Shown here: positions 8,591 to 17,567 of the stretch, piece by piece | How the letters are laid out: every line of letters begins with the position of its first letter | Numbering within the stretch: the first letter of the stretch is position 1 | NCBI GenBank assembly: GCA_012960925.1 | Contig: DUAG01000043.1 | Location: forward strand, 35,016 to 99,015 | Direction of reading: 5' to 3' | Origin: Candidatus Manganitrophaceae bacterium | Lineage (GTDB): Bacteria > Nitrospirota > Nitrospiria > SBBL01 > JAADHI01 | DNA: 64,000 bases | Notes under the pieces: generated by a model | The model's database searches: none | What the model saw: only the letters and a program-made list of their open reading frames with translations | Told to the model about the DNA's origin: nothing | Made by a program: the position numbers and the translations under genes

Positions 8591-9135
8591 TTGAGATTAA
8601 TCTGCTCACGCCGCATCGCGCAAAGACGACCAAGCGGAAGGTAGAGATACAAGCGCAACTCATCGTCGTCATCGCTGTCTGTTTGGTTACCCTGTTGATT
8701 TGTGGGTTCTTCTGGGGAAAACTCAATGATAAGGTAAGTGTCCTCAATTCAGAAACCTCAGAGCTCTCTGCAGAATTGGTTCAGTTAAAAATGAAAGTGA
8801 AGGAAGTTAAAAACTATGAACGGAACAAGAAAGTGGTTCAGGAAAAGATTGAGATCATTGATCAACTCCGCAAGAATCAGTCTGTCCCGGTGCATCTGCT
8901 TGACGAAATCAGCAGGAGCCTGCCCGACCGTGCATGGATAACCAGCCTCAGTGAAAGTCGGGGGAGTATTGATTTGGATGGAAAGGCTGTCACCAATAAC
9001 GATATTGTTGAATTCATTGATAATCTGAAGGAATCTTCTTTCTTTGGGGATGTCCAGATCCTGGAGTCCCGGAAGAGCATCGAAGGGAATATCCCAGTCT
9101 ATTTTTTCCGACTGAAGGGTGTGATTCTTTCATGA
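8587..9135 (+). CDS. pilN: Type IV pilus assembly protein PilN
   Basis: PilN is a bitopic membrane protein: the short cytoplasmic tail starts with the PilM-binding sequence MIEINLLTPHRAK, then a single membrane helix (about residues 22-43), a coiled coil, and a ferredoxin-like periplasmic domain (SLPDRAWITSLSESRGSIDLDGKA). The tail motif INLLP-like is conserved across the family. ATGA overlap with pilM shows translational coupling. It pairs with PilO and links cytoplasmic PilM to PilP and PilQ. Confidence 0.93.
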   Translation: MIEINLLTPHRAKTTKRKVEIQAQLIVVIAVCLVTLLICGFFWGKLNDKVSVLNSETSELSAELVQLKMKVKEVKNYERNKKVVQEKIEIIDQLRKNQSVPVHLLDEISRSLPDRAWITSLSESRGSIDLDGKAVTNNDIVEFIDNLKESSFFGDVQILESRKSIEGNIPVYFFRLKGVILS

Positions 9136-9162
9136 GGGTTTCATCCCCATGAGTGAGGTCTT

Positions 9163-9741
9163 ATGGATATTAATTCAGAAGCGTTAAAACATCTGACCAG
9201 TACACAGAAATTTGTTACGCTTGCCCTGATCGTTGTTATCCTTGTTGGGGGTTTTGTCTGGTTTGTTTTCATCCCGAAGAATAATGAGATTGCCAGGCTC
9301 GAAGAGGAAGTTTCCGAGCTAAACAACGCAATCAACATCCATCGTATCAAGGTTCGCAAGCTGGTATTGCTAAGAAGTGAAAATGAGGCGCTTCAGCTAA
9401 AGTTGGCTGGATTGAAGGAGCAATTACCTCCTGAGGCGGAGGTGGAGGTTCTCCTGCGGCAGATTTCTGAGTTGGGAGGGAGAACCGGGCTCGAATTTAA
9501 GCTGTGGCGACCCGCCGCGAAAGTAAGAGATCCTTCCGGGCTCTATGTCCGTATCCCTGTAAATGTTGAGGTTGCCGGAGGGTATCATTCTCTCGCTGTT
9601 TTTTTTGATAAGATTAGTCATCTTTCACGGATAGTCAATGTTTCCAATATCCGGATGACATCTCCTAAAGAAGACAAGGGTCGGATTATTATTCAGACCA
9701 GTTTCTCTGCAACGGCATTTGCTTCTGTAGAAGGAGGTTAG
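9163..9741 (+). CDS. pilO: Type IV pilus assembly protein PilO
   Basis: The 192-residue bitopic protein has an N-terminal membrane helix (about residues 17-38), a coiled coil rich in Glu and Leu (EIARLEEEVSELNNAI, LRSENEALQLKLAGLKEQLP), then the ferredoxin-like domain with YVRIPVNVEVAGGYHSLAVFFDKI. PilO heterodimerises with PilN in the inner membrane. It follows pilN by 27 bases and abuts pilP directly, with the pilP ribosome-binding site lying in the end of this gene. Confidence 0.94.
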   Translation: MDINSEALKHLTSTQKFVTLALIVVILVGGFVWFVFIPKNNEIARLEEEVSELNNAINIHRIKVRKLVLLRSENEALQLKLAGLKEQLPPEAEVEVLLRQISELGGRTGLEFKLWRPAAKVRDPSGLYVRIPVNVEVAGGYHSLAVFFDKISHLSRIVNVSNIRMTSPKEDKGRIIIQTSFSATAFASVEGG

Positions 9742-10278
9742 TTGAACACTTTTTTCAGAACGGGAATCATTTTGCTTTGCTTGCTATTACCCGCGTGTGA
9801 CGGTACAGATGCCCCCCCGATCACAGAAGAAATTCCTCCCCTCCCGGCCCCGCAAGTTTCCCGGAGTGGAGAGCTGGTTGAAGCCGTGAGTCCGACCCCG
9901 GAAATAAAAGAGGAGGTCGTTACTTTTCGGTATAACCCCGAAGGAAGACGTGATCCGTTCCGGTCAATAGTGGCATCCTCCAGGAAGTCACAGAAGAAGA
10001 TTCTAAGCCTCCCTCCGTTGCAACGCTTGTCCTTGTCTGAGTTGAAATTGATCGGGATTGTCTGGGGTGAATTCGGCTTCGGGGCAATCGTCCAGACGCC
10101 GGACGGTAAAGGATATACCCTGCGAAAGGGGACCCGAATTGGCATAAGTAGCGGTATCGTGCGACGGATTACGAAGGAAGAAGTCGTGATAAGAGAGACC
10201 GGTACCAATATATTTGGTGAAACTGAGACAAGCACCACTGTGATGAAACTTCATCTCCAAGAGGAGGGGCTAGAATGA
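9742..10278 (+). CDS. pilP: Type IV pilus lipoprotein PilP
   Basis: The start is TTG immediately after the pilO stop, with AAGGAGG at 9731-9737. The leader ends in LLPAC, a good lipobox. A proline-rich linker leads to the PilP beta domain (RRDPFRSIV, LSELKLIGIVWGEFGFGAIVQTPDGKGYTLRKGTRIG). PilP anchors the PilN-PilO frame to the secretin PilQ. Its stop overlaps the pilQ ATG by four bases. Confidence 0.93.
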   Translation: MNTFFRTGIILLCLLLPACDGTDAPPITEEIPPLPAPQVSRSGELVEAVSPTPEIKEEVVTFRYNPEGRRDPFRSIVASSRKSQKKILSLPPLQRLSLSELKLIGIVWGEFGFGAIVQTPDGKGYTLRKGTRIGISSGIVRRITKEEVVIRETGTNIFGETETSTTVMKLHLQEEGLE

Positions 10279-12659
10279 CCGGCCATGCGTTCCGATATGC
10301 AATCATTATACTATTTTCATCACTCGCCCTGTCCTGTGGTGTCAAAAATTTGCAGGTCAACGAGACATTCCAGACAGAGATCCAGCATATAGACATTTCT
10401 GAGGGAACCGGGGAGACCATCGTCATCCTAGAGGGTCAGGAACCCATGATCTACACCACCTTCAGGCTGCATAACCCTGATCGCCTGGTGATTGATATGG
10501 CGGAAGTCGGCCTTGGTCAATATCAGGATGAGATCGTGCTTGAAAAGGGGCCGATTCGCTCAATACGTCCTAAGGTTGGCGAGCGGAGCCGGGTTTCCCG
10601 TCTTGAATTCGAGTTGACCGGCGGCGCTGAAACAAATGTGAGGACAGAAGGGCTCAAGCTTATCGTCCAGGTGTCTCTTCCGGCGGGTGAAGTCGAAGAG
10701 GAAAGTGAAAGCGCAAAGGGTTTTGTTTTCTTTGATGAGGAACGGGCTCCCTCCTCTGAAAAATCTTCCGAAGAACGACCTGAGGAAGAGGTCCAGGATA
10801 TCCTTTCTTTGCTCATAAAGGAAGAAGGTACGAGATTGGTGGAGGAAGCCCTGAGTCCCCCCGCGAAAACGGTGAGCGGAATACGTTTTGACGATCAGGA
10901 GGGCCTGGCGCTTGTTGTGACAGCAGACGGCCGCCTGGATCCTGAAATCTTTCTCCTGGGGCAAGATCGATTGGTCATAGATCTTGCCAATACCACAACA
11001 ACGACGAAAGAAAGGCTTATTGCAGCAAGGGATCCTGCAGTGAAGCAGGTACGAATAGGGCAGCATCCGGATAAACTTCGTCTTGTCGTGGATCTCCTCT
11101 CTCCCATTCAATATTCCTGGCATCAGGGTGAAAAGAAGTTGCGTATTCAATTGGAGAGCCTCCATAAGGGGGATAAACAGCCTGTTCCGTTCTTCCCGCC
11201 GTCCCCTCCCCGGGAAGAAGCAAGTTCTTCCCCTTTGATCACTCCGGTTCAATCAAAGGAAGGCCTTGTTGCGCCAGCGAAGATGGTGGCTGCTTCACCT
11301 GCTGAAAAAGTTATCAAGAAACCTTCGAAGAAGGTCATTCTCAGGCCGGCCCCGGTTTCACCAAAACAAAAACAAGTGGTAAAAATGGTAAAGAAAGCGA
11401 AGGTGGAAAGAAGTTCTGAGGGCGCGGAGACATCAGCTAAGCCAAAATTCACCGGAAAGAAGATTTCTCTTGATTTTCAGGATGCTGATATTACGGATAT
11501 GATTCGTCTCATAGCCGATGTGAGTAAAATGAACATCGTGATGGGGGATGACGTCAAAGGAAAGGTCACCTTGAAGCTGATCAATGTCCCATGGGATCAG
11601 GCGCTTGAAATTGTATTAAAGATGAATAACCTGGGCGAGATCCGGGAAGGAAATATCCTCAGAATCTCGACATTGGCAAACATTACGCGCCAGCAGGACG
11701 AAGAGGCTCGAGCGAAGGAGACGAAGGTCCGCGCGGAAGATCTGGTCACTAAAATATTCCGGATCAATTACGCCAAGGCAGATGAACTTCAGAACACGGT
11801 TTCAAAGCTGCTCTCCCCCAGGGGAGATATTACCGTCGACGATCGAACAAACGCCATTATCGTGAAGGATATTGAAAAGAATATCCGTGAGGTTGGGGGT
11901 CTGATCAGAAAACTCGATACCCAGACGCCTCAGGTCATGATTGAGGCCCGGATTGTTCAGATCAAACCGAATTTCAGGCGGGAATTGGGGATTCAGTGGG
12001 GCGCTGAAACAAGTGGGGTAAACAATAATAGCAGGTTTACCCTTTCCAATACCACTGGCGCTTTTAATGCCGGCATCTCTGACTTTGCTGTCAACGTGCC
12101 GGCAGGATTCAACCTGGGGGGAATTGGGTTTACTTTTGGACGGATCGGTGCGGGGAATCCGTTTAACCTTGATCTTAGGCTCTCGGCAGGGGAATCGCAG
12201 GGGCTGACCCGTATCATTTCGACACCCAAAATTGCTGTTCTGGACAACGAAGAGGCAAAGATCCAGCAGGGAGAGTCGATCCCGTTTCAAACCACTTCTG
12301 ATCAGGGGACGCAGACACAATTTATTGACGCAAATTTGAGTTTAACCGTAACACCTCATATCTCTCCGGATGGCGGCATCGTCATGGATATCAAGATCTC
12401 AAAGAACGCCCCCGGGGATACGATCCCGGGTGCCGCTGGCCCGAGTATTCTGAAAAAAGAGGCGACAACGAAGATCCTGATTCAGGATGGCGAGACCGCC
12501 GTGATCGGCGGGATCTATGAGACGGACGAGGCGGAATCTATCAGCGGAATCCCTTATCTTATGGATATCCCTTTTCTGGGATGGCTTTTCAAGAGAACGG
12601 AGACGAGGGAAAATACCTCAGAGCTCCTCGTCTTTATTACCCCTACGATCATGAAGTAA
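10275..12659 (+). CDS. pilQ: Type IV pilus secretin PilQ
   Basis: The 794-residue protein has a leader (possibly lipidated, LALSC), two AMIN domains that bind peptidoglycan (about residues 45-130 and 190-275), a Lys/Pro-rich linker, an STN/N0 domain (ISLDFQDADITDMIRLIADVSKMNIV), an N1 domain (TKIFRINYAKADELQNTVSKLL) and the secretin barrel (LDLRLSAGESQGLTRIISTPKI, PFLGWLFKRT). It is the outer-membrane pore for the pilus. It closes the pilMNOPQ operon. The pilin and motor genes lie elsewhere. Confidence 0.96.
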   Translation: MTGHAFRYAIIILFSSLALSCGVKNLQVNETFQTEIQHIDISEGTGETIVILEGQEPMIYTTFRLHNPDRLVIDMAEVGLGQYQDEIVLEKGPIRSIRPKVGERSRVSRLEFELTGGAETNVRTEGLKLIVQVSLPAGEVEEESESAKGFVFFDEERAPSSEKSSEERPEEEVQDILSLLIKEEGTRLVEEALSPPAKTVSGIRFDDQEGLALVVTADGRLDPEIFLLGQDRLVIDLANTTTTTKERLIAARDPAVKQVRIGQHPDKLRLVVDLLSPIQYSWHQGEKKLRIQLESLHKGDKQPVPFFPPSPPREEASSSPLITPVQSKEGLVAPAKMVAASPAEKVIKKPSKKVILRPAPVSPKQKQVVKMVKKAKVERSSEGAETSAKPKFTGKKISLDFQDADITDMIRLIADVSKMNIVMGDDVKGKVTLKLINVPWDQALEIVLKMNNLGEIREGNILRISTLANITRQQDEEARAKETKVRAEDLVTKIFRINYAKADELQNTVSKLLSPRGDITVDDRTNAIIVKDIEKNIREVGGLIRKLDTQTPQVMIEARIVQIKPNFRRELGIQWGAETSGVNNNSRFTLSNTTGAFNAGISDFAVNVPAGFNLGGIGFTFGRIGAGNPFNLDLRLSAGESQGLTRIISTPKIAVLDNEEAKIQQGESIPFQTTSDQGTQTQFIDANLSLTVTPHISPDGGIVMDIKISKNAPGDTIPGAAGPSILKKEATTKILIQDGETAVIGGIYETDEAESISGIPYLMDIPFLGWLFKRTETRENTSELLVFITPTIMK

Positions 12660-12698
12660 GCGCAGGTCTCCTGGGCGAATCTCTGTTTAAAGTTGAGT

Positions 12699-13223
12699 AT
12701 GAAAAATATTGTATTGCTCGGTTTTATGGGAACAGGAAAAAGCATTATTGGAAGGCGCCTGGCGGTGGAATTAGGCTATCGCTTTGCCGACACCGATCAG
12801 ATCATTGAAGAGAGAGCACATAAAAGAATTGATAAAATATTTGCCGAAGAGGGAGAATCGTGGTTCAGGCAATTGGAGTTGGAGACCGTGCATGATGTCT
12901 CGGGGTGGAGCGGATATGTCATTTCTACGGGAGGGGGTGTCCCGCTTCAAGAGGAAAACCTCAAGGCTCTAAGCGGAAATGGGATTCTGGTTTCTCTGAA
13001 GGCACGACCCGAGGTGATCTTGAGAAGGGTTCGAAAAAGGCTGGGAAAACGCCCGCTGTTACGCGGTCCTCATCCACTCTCAAGGATTACCCGTCTCCTG
13101 ACAGAAAGACAACCGTTTTACGATCGCGCGGCTTTTTCGATTGATACGTCTGATGTTGATGTTCAGGAAAGCGTTCGTCGGATTAAGATAAAGGTCTTGG
13201 AAAGGATGGGGGAGAACTCCTGA
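12699..13223 (+). CDS. aroK: Shikimate kinase AroK
   Basis: The P-loop GFMGTGKSIIGRRLA lies at residues 7-21, followed by the shikimate-binding DTDQIIEE and GGGVPL motifs and the lid Arg region (KRPLLRGPHPLSRI). The enzyme phosphorylates shikimate at O3 in aromatic amino-acid synthesis. ATG 12699 is preferred over TTG 12693. It lies 39 bases after pilQ and eight bases before aroB; pilQ-aroK-aroB linkage is common in Gram-negative bacteria. Length is 174 residues, normal for the family. Confidence 0.95.
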   Translation: MKNIVLLGFMGTGKSIIGRRLAVELGYRFADTDQIIEERAHKRIDKIFAEEGESWFRQLELETVHDVSGWSGYVISTGGGVPLQEENLKALSGNGILVSLKARPEVILRRVRKRLGKRPLLRGPHPLSRITRLLTERQPFYDRAAFSIDTSDVDVQESVRRIKIKVLERMGENS

Positions 13224-13230
13224 TCTGACG

Positions 13231-14322
13231 GTGAAAGTAGAAAAGATATCACTTAAGTTAAGTCACAACAGTTATGACATCGTTATCGGTCCGGGAATCC
13301 TTCAAAATCTGGGGAAATATCTTCGGGATCTTTCGCTTGGGGAGAAAATCGCTGTCGTGACTCATCCCAGGGTAGACCGTCTTTATGGTGCCCAGGTTCG
13401 GAAAAGCCTGAAAGACGCAGGGTATTCCCCAGTGATGATATCGCTTCCTGATGGTGAGCGGTACAAAACGCTTGATCAGGTGGGCCGGGTATATGACAAA
13501 CTTGTTGCACACCGGTTTGAACGGGATGCGACATTGGTTGCTTTGGGCGGCGGTGTGGTCGGGGATATGGCCGGATTCGTAGCGGCAACTTTTTTAAGAG
13601 GGATCTCTTACATTCAATGCCCAACCACGGTCGTGGCACAGGTTGATGCCAGTATCGGCGGAAAGACGGGTGTTGACCATCCTAAGGGTAAAAACCTGAT
13701 AGGCGCCTTCTACCAACCCCGCCTGGTCTGCATTGATCCGACGGTCCTGACGACCCTTTCCAAACGAGAATATATTGCCGGTCTCGCCGAGGTCGTGAAA
13801 TATGGTGTCATTTTTGATCCCGCCTTCATTGGATATCTTGAGCGTTATACTGCCCCGATCAAGGTGCTTGAGCCCGGAAAAATTCTTTACTGTATCAAAA
13901 AGTCAGCAGCAATCAAGGCAGAGATTGTTCAAGCGGACGAAAGAGAATCGAGTCTTCGTAAGATCTTAAATTACGGCCATACATTTGGACATGCTATTGA
14001 AACGATGACGGGCTACCGAAAGTATAAGCATGGCGAAGCGGTTTCCATTGGGATGGTCATGGCGTCCCGGCTTGCTTGCATGCTGGGGATCCTAAGCGAG
14101 ATTGCGCTTGAACGTCAGGTCGCCCTACTCCGTTCATTTGGCCTTCCGACACGGATGCCTCGCCTCGATCCGGGCTGCTTGCTTTCCGTGATGGAACGGG
14201 ACAAAAAGGTTGTGGATGGGGTGATCTTTTTTATCCTGCCCGAAAAAATAGGATCTGTCCGGATTATGCCCGTCGATCGTAAAGACCTGAAAGTTTTTCT
14301 CCGATCAGTTTTCTCGCGCTGA
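13231..14322 (+). CDS. aroB: 3-dehydroquinate synthase AroB
   Basis: The 363-residue NAD- and zinc-dependent enzyme converts DAHP to 3-dehydroquinate. Motifs visible are GGGVVGDMAGFVAATFLRGI, the lysine-rich KTGVDHPKGKNLIGAFYQP, the zinc-ligand region AEVVKYGVI and HTFGHAIE. The start is GTG with a weak upstream purine run, eight bases after aroK. It closes the pil-aro transcription unit. Confidence 0.96.
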   Translation: MKVEKISLKLSHNSYDIVIGPGILQNLGKYLRDLSLGEKIAVVTHPRVDRLYGAQVRKSLKDAGYSPVMISLPDGERYKTLDQVGRVYDKLVAHRFERDATLVALGGGVVGDMAGFVAATFLRGISYIQCPTTVVAQVDASIGGKTGVDHPKGKNLIGAFYQPRLVCIDPTVLTTLSKREYIAGLAEVVKYGVIFDPAFIGYLERYTAPIKVLEPGKILYCIKKSAAIKAEIVQADERESSLRKILNYGHTFGHAIETMTGYRKYKHGEAVSIGMVMASRLACMLGILSEIALERQVALLRSFGLPTRMPRLDPGCLLSVMERDKKVVDGVIFFILPEKIGSVRIMPVDRKDLKVFLRSVFSR

Positions 14323-14449
14323 CCCCCTCTCGATATCTTAATTTAAGACCCTGACAATTCCCAATCGACTCTGATAAGATGGTTTCCAACTGTCTCCCTG
14401 AATATTGTTTCATTTTATATTCTTGGAAAAATAGTTCTGGAGCTGTACC

Positions 14450-14989
14450 TTGAGGAATCTCCTTCAAAAGATTACTATAAAAACAGTTCCGGTTTACTTT
14501 GGTATCGTTTTGCTCTTTGTTTATGGGACAGTCCAGCCCCATCTTTTTTTCATGGGTGTCGCTCTTATCTTAATCGGAGAGGCGGGTCGTCTCTGGGCTG
14601 CGGGGCATCTTCGTAAAAATCGTGAGGTAACGACAACAGGACCCTACGCCTATGTTAAAAACCCTCTCTATATTGGAACCTTCCTCATCATGGTTGGCTT
14701 CTGTTTTCTCGCGGGACAATGGATCATCCTTTCTGTCGGACTGGCCGTCTTTTTTTTCTATTACGCGCCATTTAAAAAAAAACGGGAAGCTGCTCGCTTG
14801 AAAAATATTTTCGGATCTCTGTGGGACGAATATGACCGGAGCGTTCCGGACTATTTCCCCCGCCTCTCGCCTTACAAAAATAGAGGGAGCCACCAATGGG
14901 CATGGGGCCGTGTTGTTTCAAACAGTGAGCATCAGACAGCCGTGATGACCCTGGCCGGAATCGTTGCCCTGGGGCTTCGACTATATTAA
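14450..14989 (+). CDS. Isoprenylcysteine carboxyl methyltransferase-like membrane protein
   Basis: The 179-residue integral membrane protein has four or five helices and the ICMT/PEMT family signature in TTTGPYAYVKNPLYIGTFLIM, followed by the Glu-Glu-like cytosolic end (RLKNIFGSLWDEYDR). Members methylate lipids, prenyl groups or are of unknown substrate; in bacteria the substrate is usually undefined. It starts with TTG. The final 35 residues, after KNRGSHQWAW, add an extra hydrophobic segment. It is followed 11 bases later by a small kinase, so the two may act on the same envelope lipid. Confidence 0.75.
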   Translation: MRNLLQKITIKTVPVYFGIVLLFVYGTVQPHLFFMGVALILIGEAGRLWAAGHLRKNREVTTTGPYAYVKNPLYIGTFLIMVGFCFLAGQWIILSVGLAVFFFYYAPFKKKREAARLKNIFGSLWDEYDRSVPDYFPRLSPYKNRGSHQWAWGRVVSNSEHQTAVMTLAGIVALGLRLY

Positions 14990-15000
14990 ATGGATTGTGC

Positions 15001-15669
15001 ATGACATTCAAAAGAGCCTCCTTTCGACAGTATATTCAAAGAGTGATGCGGGAGGGGAAGCCCTGGAAGCCCGATATCTTCGTTCTTCAGAAAGAGGGCA
15101 GACAGATTCTGGTCAAGGATTACTTTGAAAAGTCTTTTTTCTTTCGCATTTTTGTCGGCGTCGTCGCGATCAGACGGGAAGCTCTTATTTACCGAAAACT
15201 CCAGGGTATACCGGGCATCCCGAAGTGTTATGGACTGATCGACCGATATGCCCTGGCCCTTGAGTTTATTCCGAGTCGAAATGGCTCTGAGCTAAGGGAA
15301 GACGACCTGGACCCTGCTTTTTTTGACAAGATGAGGGTTGTGATCGACGCCGTTCATGCCCGAGGGGTGGTATTATGCGACCTTCGCAATGTAAAAAATA
15401 TTCTCATGGGAGAGGATGGAAAGCCCTACCTGATTGATTTTGCGACCGCGTTTCAACGCGGAGGACGTTTCAACATTATAAAAAATAGGGTCTATCATAT
15501 TTTTCATCAAGACGATATATTGGGCATCGCAAAATTAAAAAAAACACGTGCGAAACACCTACTCTCGGAAGAAGAACGATCTTCTCTCGAGAAAGGGCTC
15601 TTCGGAGAGAAAGAAGTGAAGATGATTCGTACAAAGGGGATATGGTTTCTTAAAAAGATATTTGGTTAA
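15001..15669 (+). CDS. Small RIO/WaaP-like protein kinase
   Basis: The 222-residue protein has a minimal kinase fold: Lys39 in LVKDY, Glu60 in the following helix, a catalytic loop at 119-133 (Asp127) and a metal-binding Asp147 in LIDFATAF. The loop reads CDLRNVKNIL, one residue longer than the usual D-x4-N spacing. The layout resembles lipopolysaccharide kinases of the KdkA/WaaP group or RIO kinases. Neighbouring an ICMT-like enzyme suggests an envelope lipid substrate, but protein substrates are possible. ATG 15001 is preferred over TTG 14995. Its TAA overlaps repeat A3. Confidence 0.65.
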   Translation: MTFKRASFRQYIQRVMREGKPWKPDIFVLQKEGRQILVKDYFEKSFFFRIFVGVVAIRREALIYRKLQGIPGIPKCYGLIDRYALALEFIPSRNGSELREDDLDPAFFDKMRVVIDAVHARGVVLCDLRNVKNILMGEDGKPYLIDFATAFQRGGRFNIIKNRVYHIFHQDDILGIAKLKKTRAKHLLSEEERSSLEKGLFGEKEVKMIRTKGIWFLKKIFG

Positions 15670-15830
15670 GGAAGTTCTGAATAAGTCTGGGTTGTTTTTT
15701 CAGGAGATAGAATATTCCGATTCAAGGCGCGAATCGCAGAGAATAGCCCGCTATTTTCAAGATTTGCAACGCAGAAGCGGGACATTGTAGCCCTGAAAAA
15801 GCGAGTCATGACTTGTTCAGAGGTTTCTTA
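15668..15830 (+). repeat. Repeat family A, copy A3 (short form)
   Basis: Ends are AAGGAAGTTCTGAATAAGTC and GACTTGTTCAGAGGTTTCTT. The interior has CGATTCAAGGCGCGAATCGCAGAGAATAGCC-type sequence but lacks about 100 bases of the middle of A1 and A2. It lies between the kinase and purH. The kinase stop codon overlaps its left end. Confidence 0.85.
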
Positions 15831-15843
15831 GAATGGAGGAGTG

Positions 15844-17400
15844 ATGGGAAAAATTCAGCGGGCAATTCTAAGTGTCTACAACAAGGAGGGAATTGTTGAT
15901 CTTGCCCAGGGCCTTCAAGCGATGGGGATCGAAATTCTTTCGACAGGTGGGACCTATGCCCTGCTCAAAGAGAAGGGTGTCAGTGCCAGGGAAATATCCG
16001 AATATACCGGTTTTCCTGAAATGCTTGATGGCCGAGTAAAGACCCTCCATCCCCGCATTCATGGCGGAATTCTGGGCAAGCGGGGAAATCCAAAGCATGA
16101 GAAAGAGATGGAAAAGGAAGGGATCGTCCCTATTGACTTGGTGGTGGTGAATCTCTACCCCTTTAGAGAGACCATTGCAAAGCCCGATGTTACGTTGGAA
16201 GACGCCATCGAAAATATTGATATCGGCGGGCCGACCATGCTCCGGTCTGCCGCGAAGAACTACAAGGATGTCGCCGTGATTGTCGATCCGGGAGATTATG
16301 CAGACATCCTTGAGGAAATGAGAAAATCGAAGGGAGCCGTGTCAGAATCCAAGCGTTTTTCGCTTGCGAACAAGGTCTTTCGCTATACCTCTGAATATGA
16401 TAGTACGATCGCATCTTATTTGAGCGGTGTCGAAGGAAAGGCCGAGCGCTTCCCGGATTCAATCCAGATTCAGTTGAAGAAGGTTCAGGGACTCCGCTAC
16501 GGCGAAAATCCGCATCAGGAAGCGGCTCTTTATACAGAAAATTTTTCCGGGGAGAGCGATCTCCCGAAACAGCTCTGGGGGAAGGAGATGTCTTATAATA
16601 ATTTTCTGGATACGGAAGCGGCGTATGAGATGGTTCTGTCGTTTCAGGAACAGGCCGCCGTGGTGGTGAAACATAATAATCCTTGCGGCGTTGCAACAGA
16701 GGAGAGATTGGTCGAGGCCTACCGGAAGGCGCGGGCAACGGATCCGAGTTCTGCGTTCGGCGGTGTGGCTGCCTTTAATCGGCCCATCGACGCGGAGACG
16801 GCTGAGGAGATTACGTCCACGTTCATGGAGGTTGTGATCGCGCCGAGTATTGATGCATCGGCCCTTGCCATCTTTCAGAAGAAAAAAAATCTACGGATAT
16901 TGGAAGCCGGCGTCAGGGCCGCTTCCAATAAAAATAAAACCCGTAAGGATATCCGGTGTTTGTCCGGGGGGATGCTTATTCAGGACCATGACGACGACAT
17001 TATTGATGACCCAAAGGGCTTGAAAGTGGTCAGCCAACGTGTTCCATCCGAAGAAGAACTTGCGGCGCTTCTTTTTGCGTGGAAGGTGTGCAAGTACGTG
17101 AAGTCAAATGCAATCATCTATGCCCGCTCCGGACAGACGGTTGGCATCGGGGCCGGGCAGATGAGCCGGGTCGATTCCGTAAAAATTGCCCAAATGAAGG
17201 CCCAGCAGCCCCTCGAAGGAAGTGTGATGGCCTCTGACGCCTTCTTTCCTTTTCGGGATGCCATTGATACAGCGGCAAAGGCCGGTATCGTCGCAGTGGT
17301 CCAGCCTGGAGGATCGATCCGGGATAAGGATGTCATCCAGGCCATCGACGAGCATAAGATGGCAATGGTGTTTACCGGAATGAGGCACTTCAAGCATTAA
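15844..17400 (+). CDS. purH: Bifunctional AICAR formyltransferase/IMP cyclohydrolase PurH
   Basis: PurH catalyses the last two steps of IMP synthesis. The N-terminal IMP cyclohydrolase domain (residues 1 to about 195) has [15 protein letters not shown] and [16 protein letters not shown]; the C-terminal formyltransferase domain carries RYGENPHQ and [11 protein letters not shown]. Length (518) is normal. ATG 15844 follows GGAGGA at 15835-15840; the adjacent GTG 15841 is also in frame. purD follows after a repeat. Confidence 0.97.
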   Translation: MGKIQRAILSVYNKEGIVDLAQGLQAMGIEILSTGGTYALLKEKGVSAREISEYTGFPEMLDGRVKTLHPRIHGGILGKRGNPKHEKEMEKEGIVPIDLVVVNLYPFRETIAKPDVTLEDAIENIDIGGPTMLRSAAKNYKDVAVIVDPGDYADILEEMRKSKGAVSESKRFSLANKVFRYTSEYDSTIASYLSGVEGKAERFPDSIQIQLKKVQGLRYGENPHQEAALYTENFSGESDLPKQLWGKEMSYNNFLDTEAAYEMVLSFQEQAAVVVKHNNPCGVATEERLVEAYRKARATDPSSAFGGVAAFNRPIDAETAEEITSTFMEVVIAPSIDASALAIFQKKKNLRILEAGVRAASNKNKTRKDIRCLSGGMLIQDHDDDIIDDPKGLKVVSQRVPSEEELAALLFAWKVCKYVKSNAIIYARSGQTVGIGAGQMSRVDSVKIAQMKAQQPLEGSVMASDAFFPFRDAIDTAAKAGIVAVVQPGGSIRDKDVIQAIDEHKMAMVFTGMRHFKH

Positions 17401-17402
17401 AA

Positions 17403-17533
17403 TGGTTCAGCTCACCCCTATTTTTCTCCATGGCTGCGTTGCTGTGGTGCTCGAATCCTCACGTACAATCAGTACGTTCCGGTTCTGCGCTCCTCGCGCC
17501 TTGCCCTGAAGTAAAATCTGGGCAATCTGAACC
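17403..17533 (+). repeat. Repeat family C, copy C2
   Basis: The ends are GGTTCAG and CTGAACC, complementary to each other but different from the other C copies, while the interior (GCGTTGCTGTGGTGCTCGAATCCTCACGTA, GCGCTCCTCGCGCCTTGCCCTGAAG) is typical. The end pairing is therefore conserved although the sequence is not. It fills most of the purH-purD gap. Confidence 0.82.
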
Positions 17534-17567
17534 GTTTTACCTTTTACACTTACATTATAAGGAAAAA

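Noticed and set aside
17430..17567. 46-codon N-terminal extension of PurD
   Set aside because: This part is repeat C2; PurD homology starts exactly at ATG 17568 with a ribosome-binding site.
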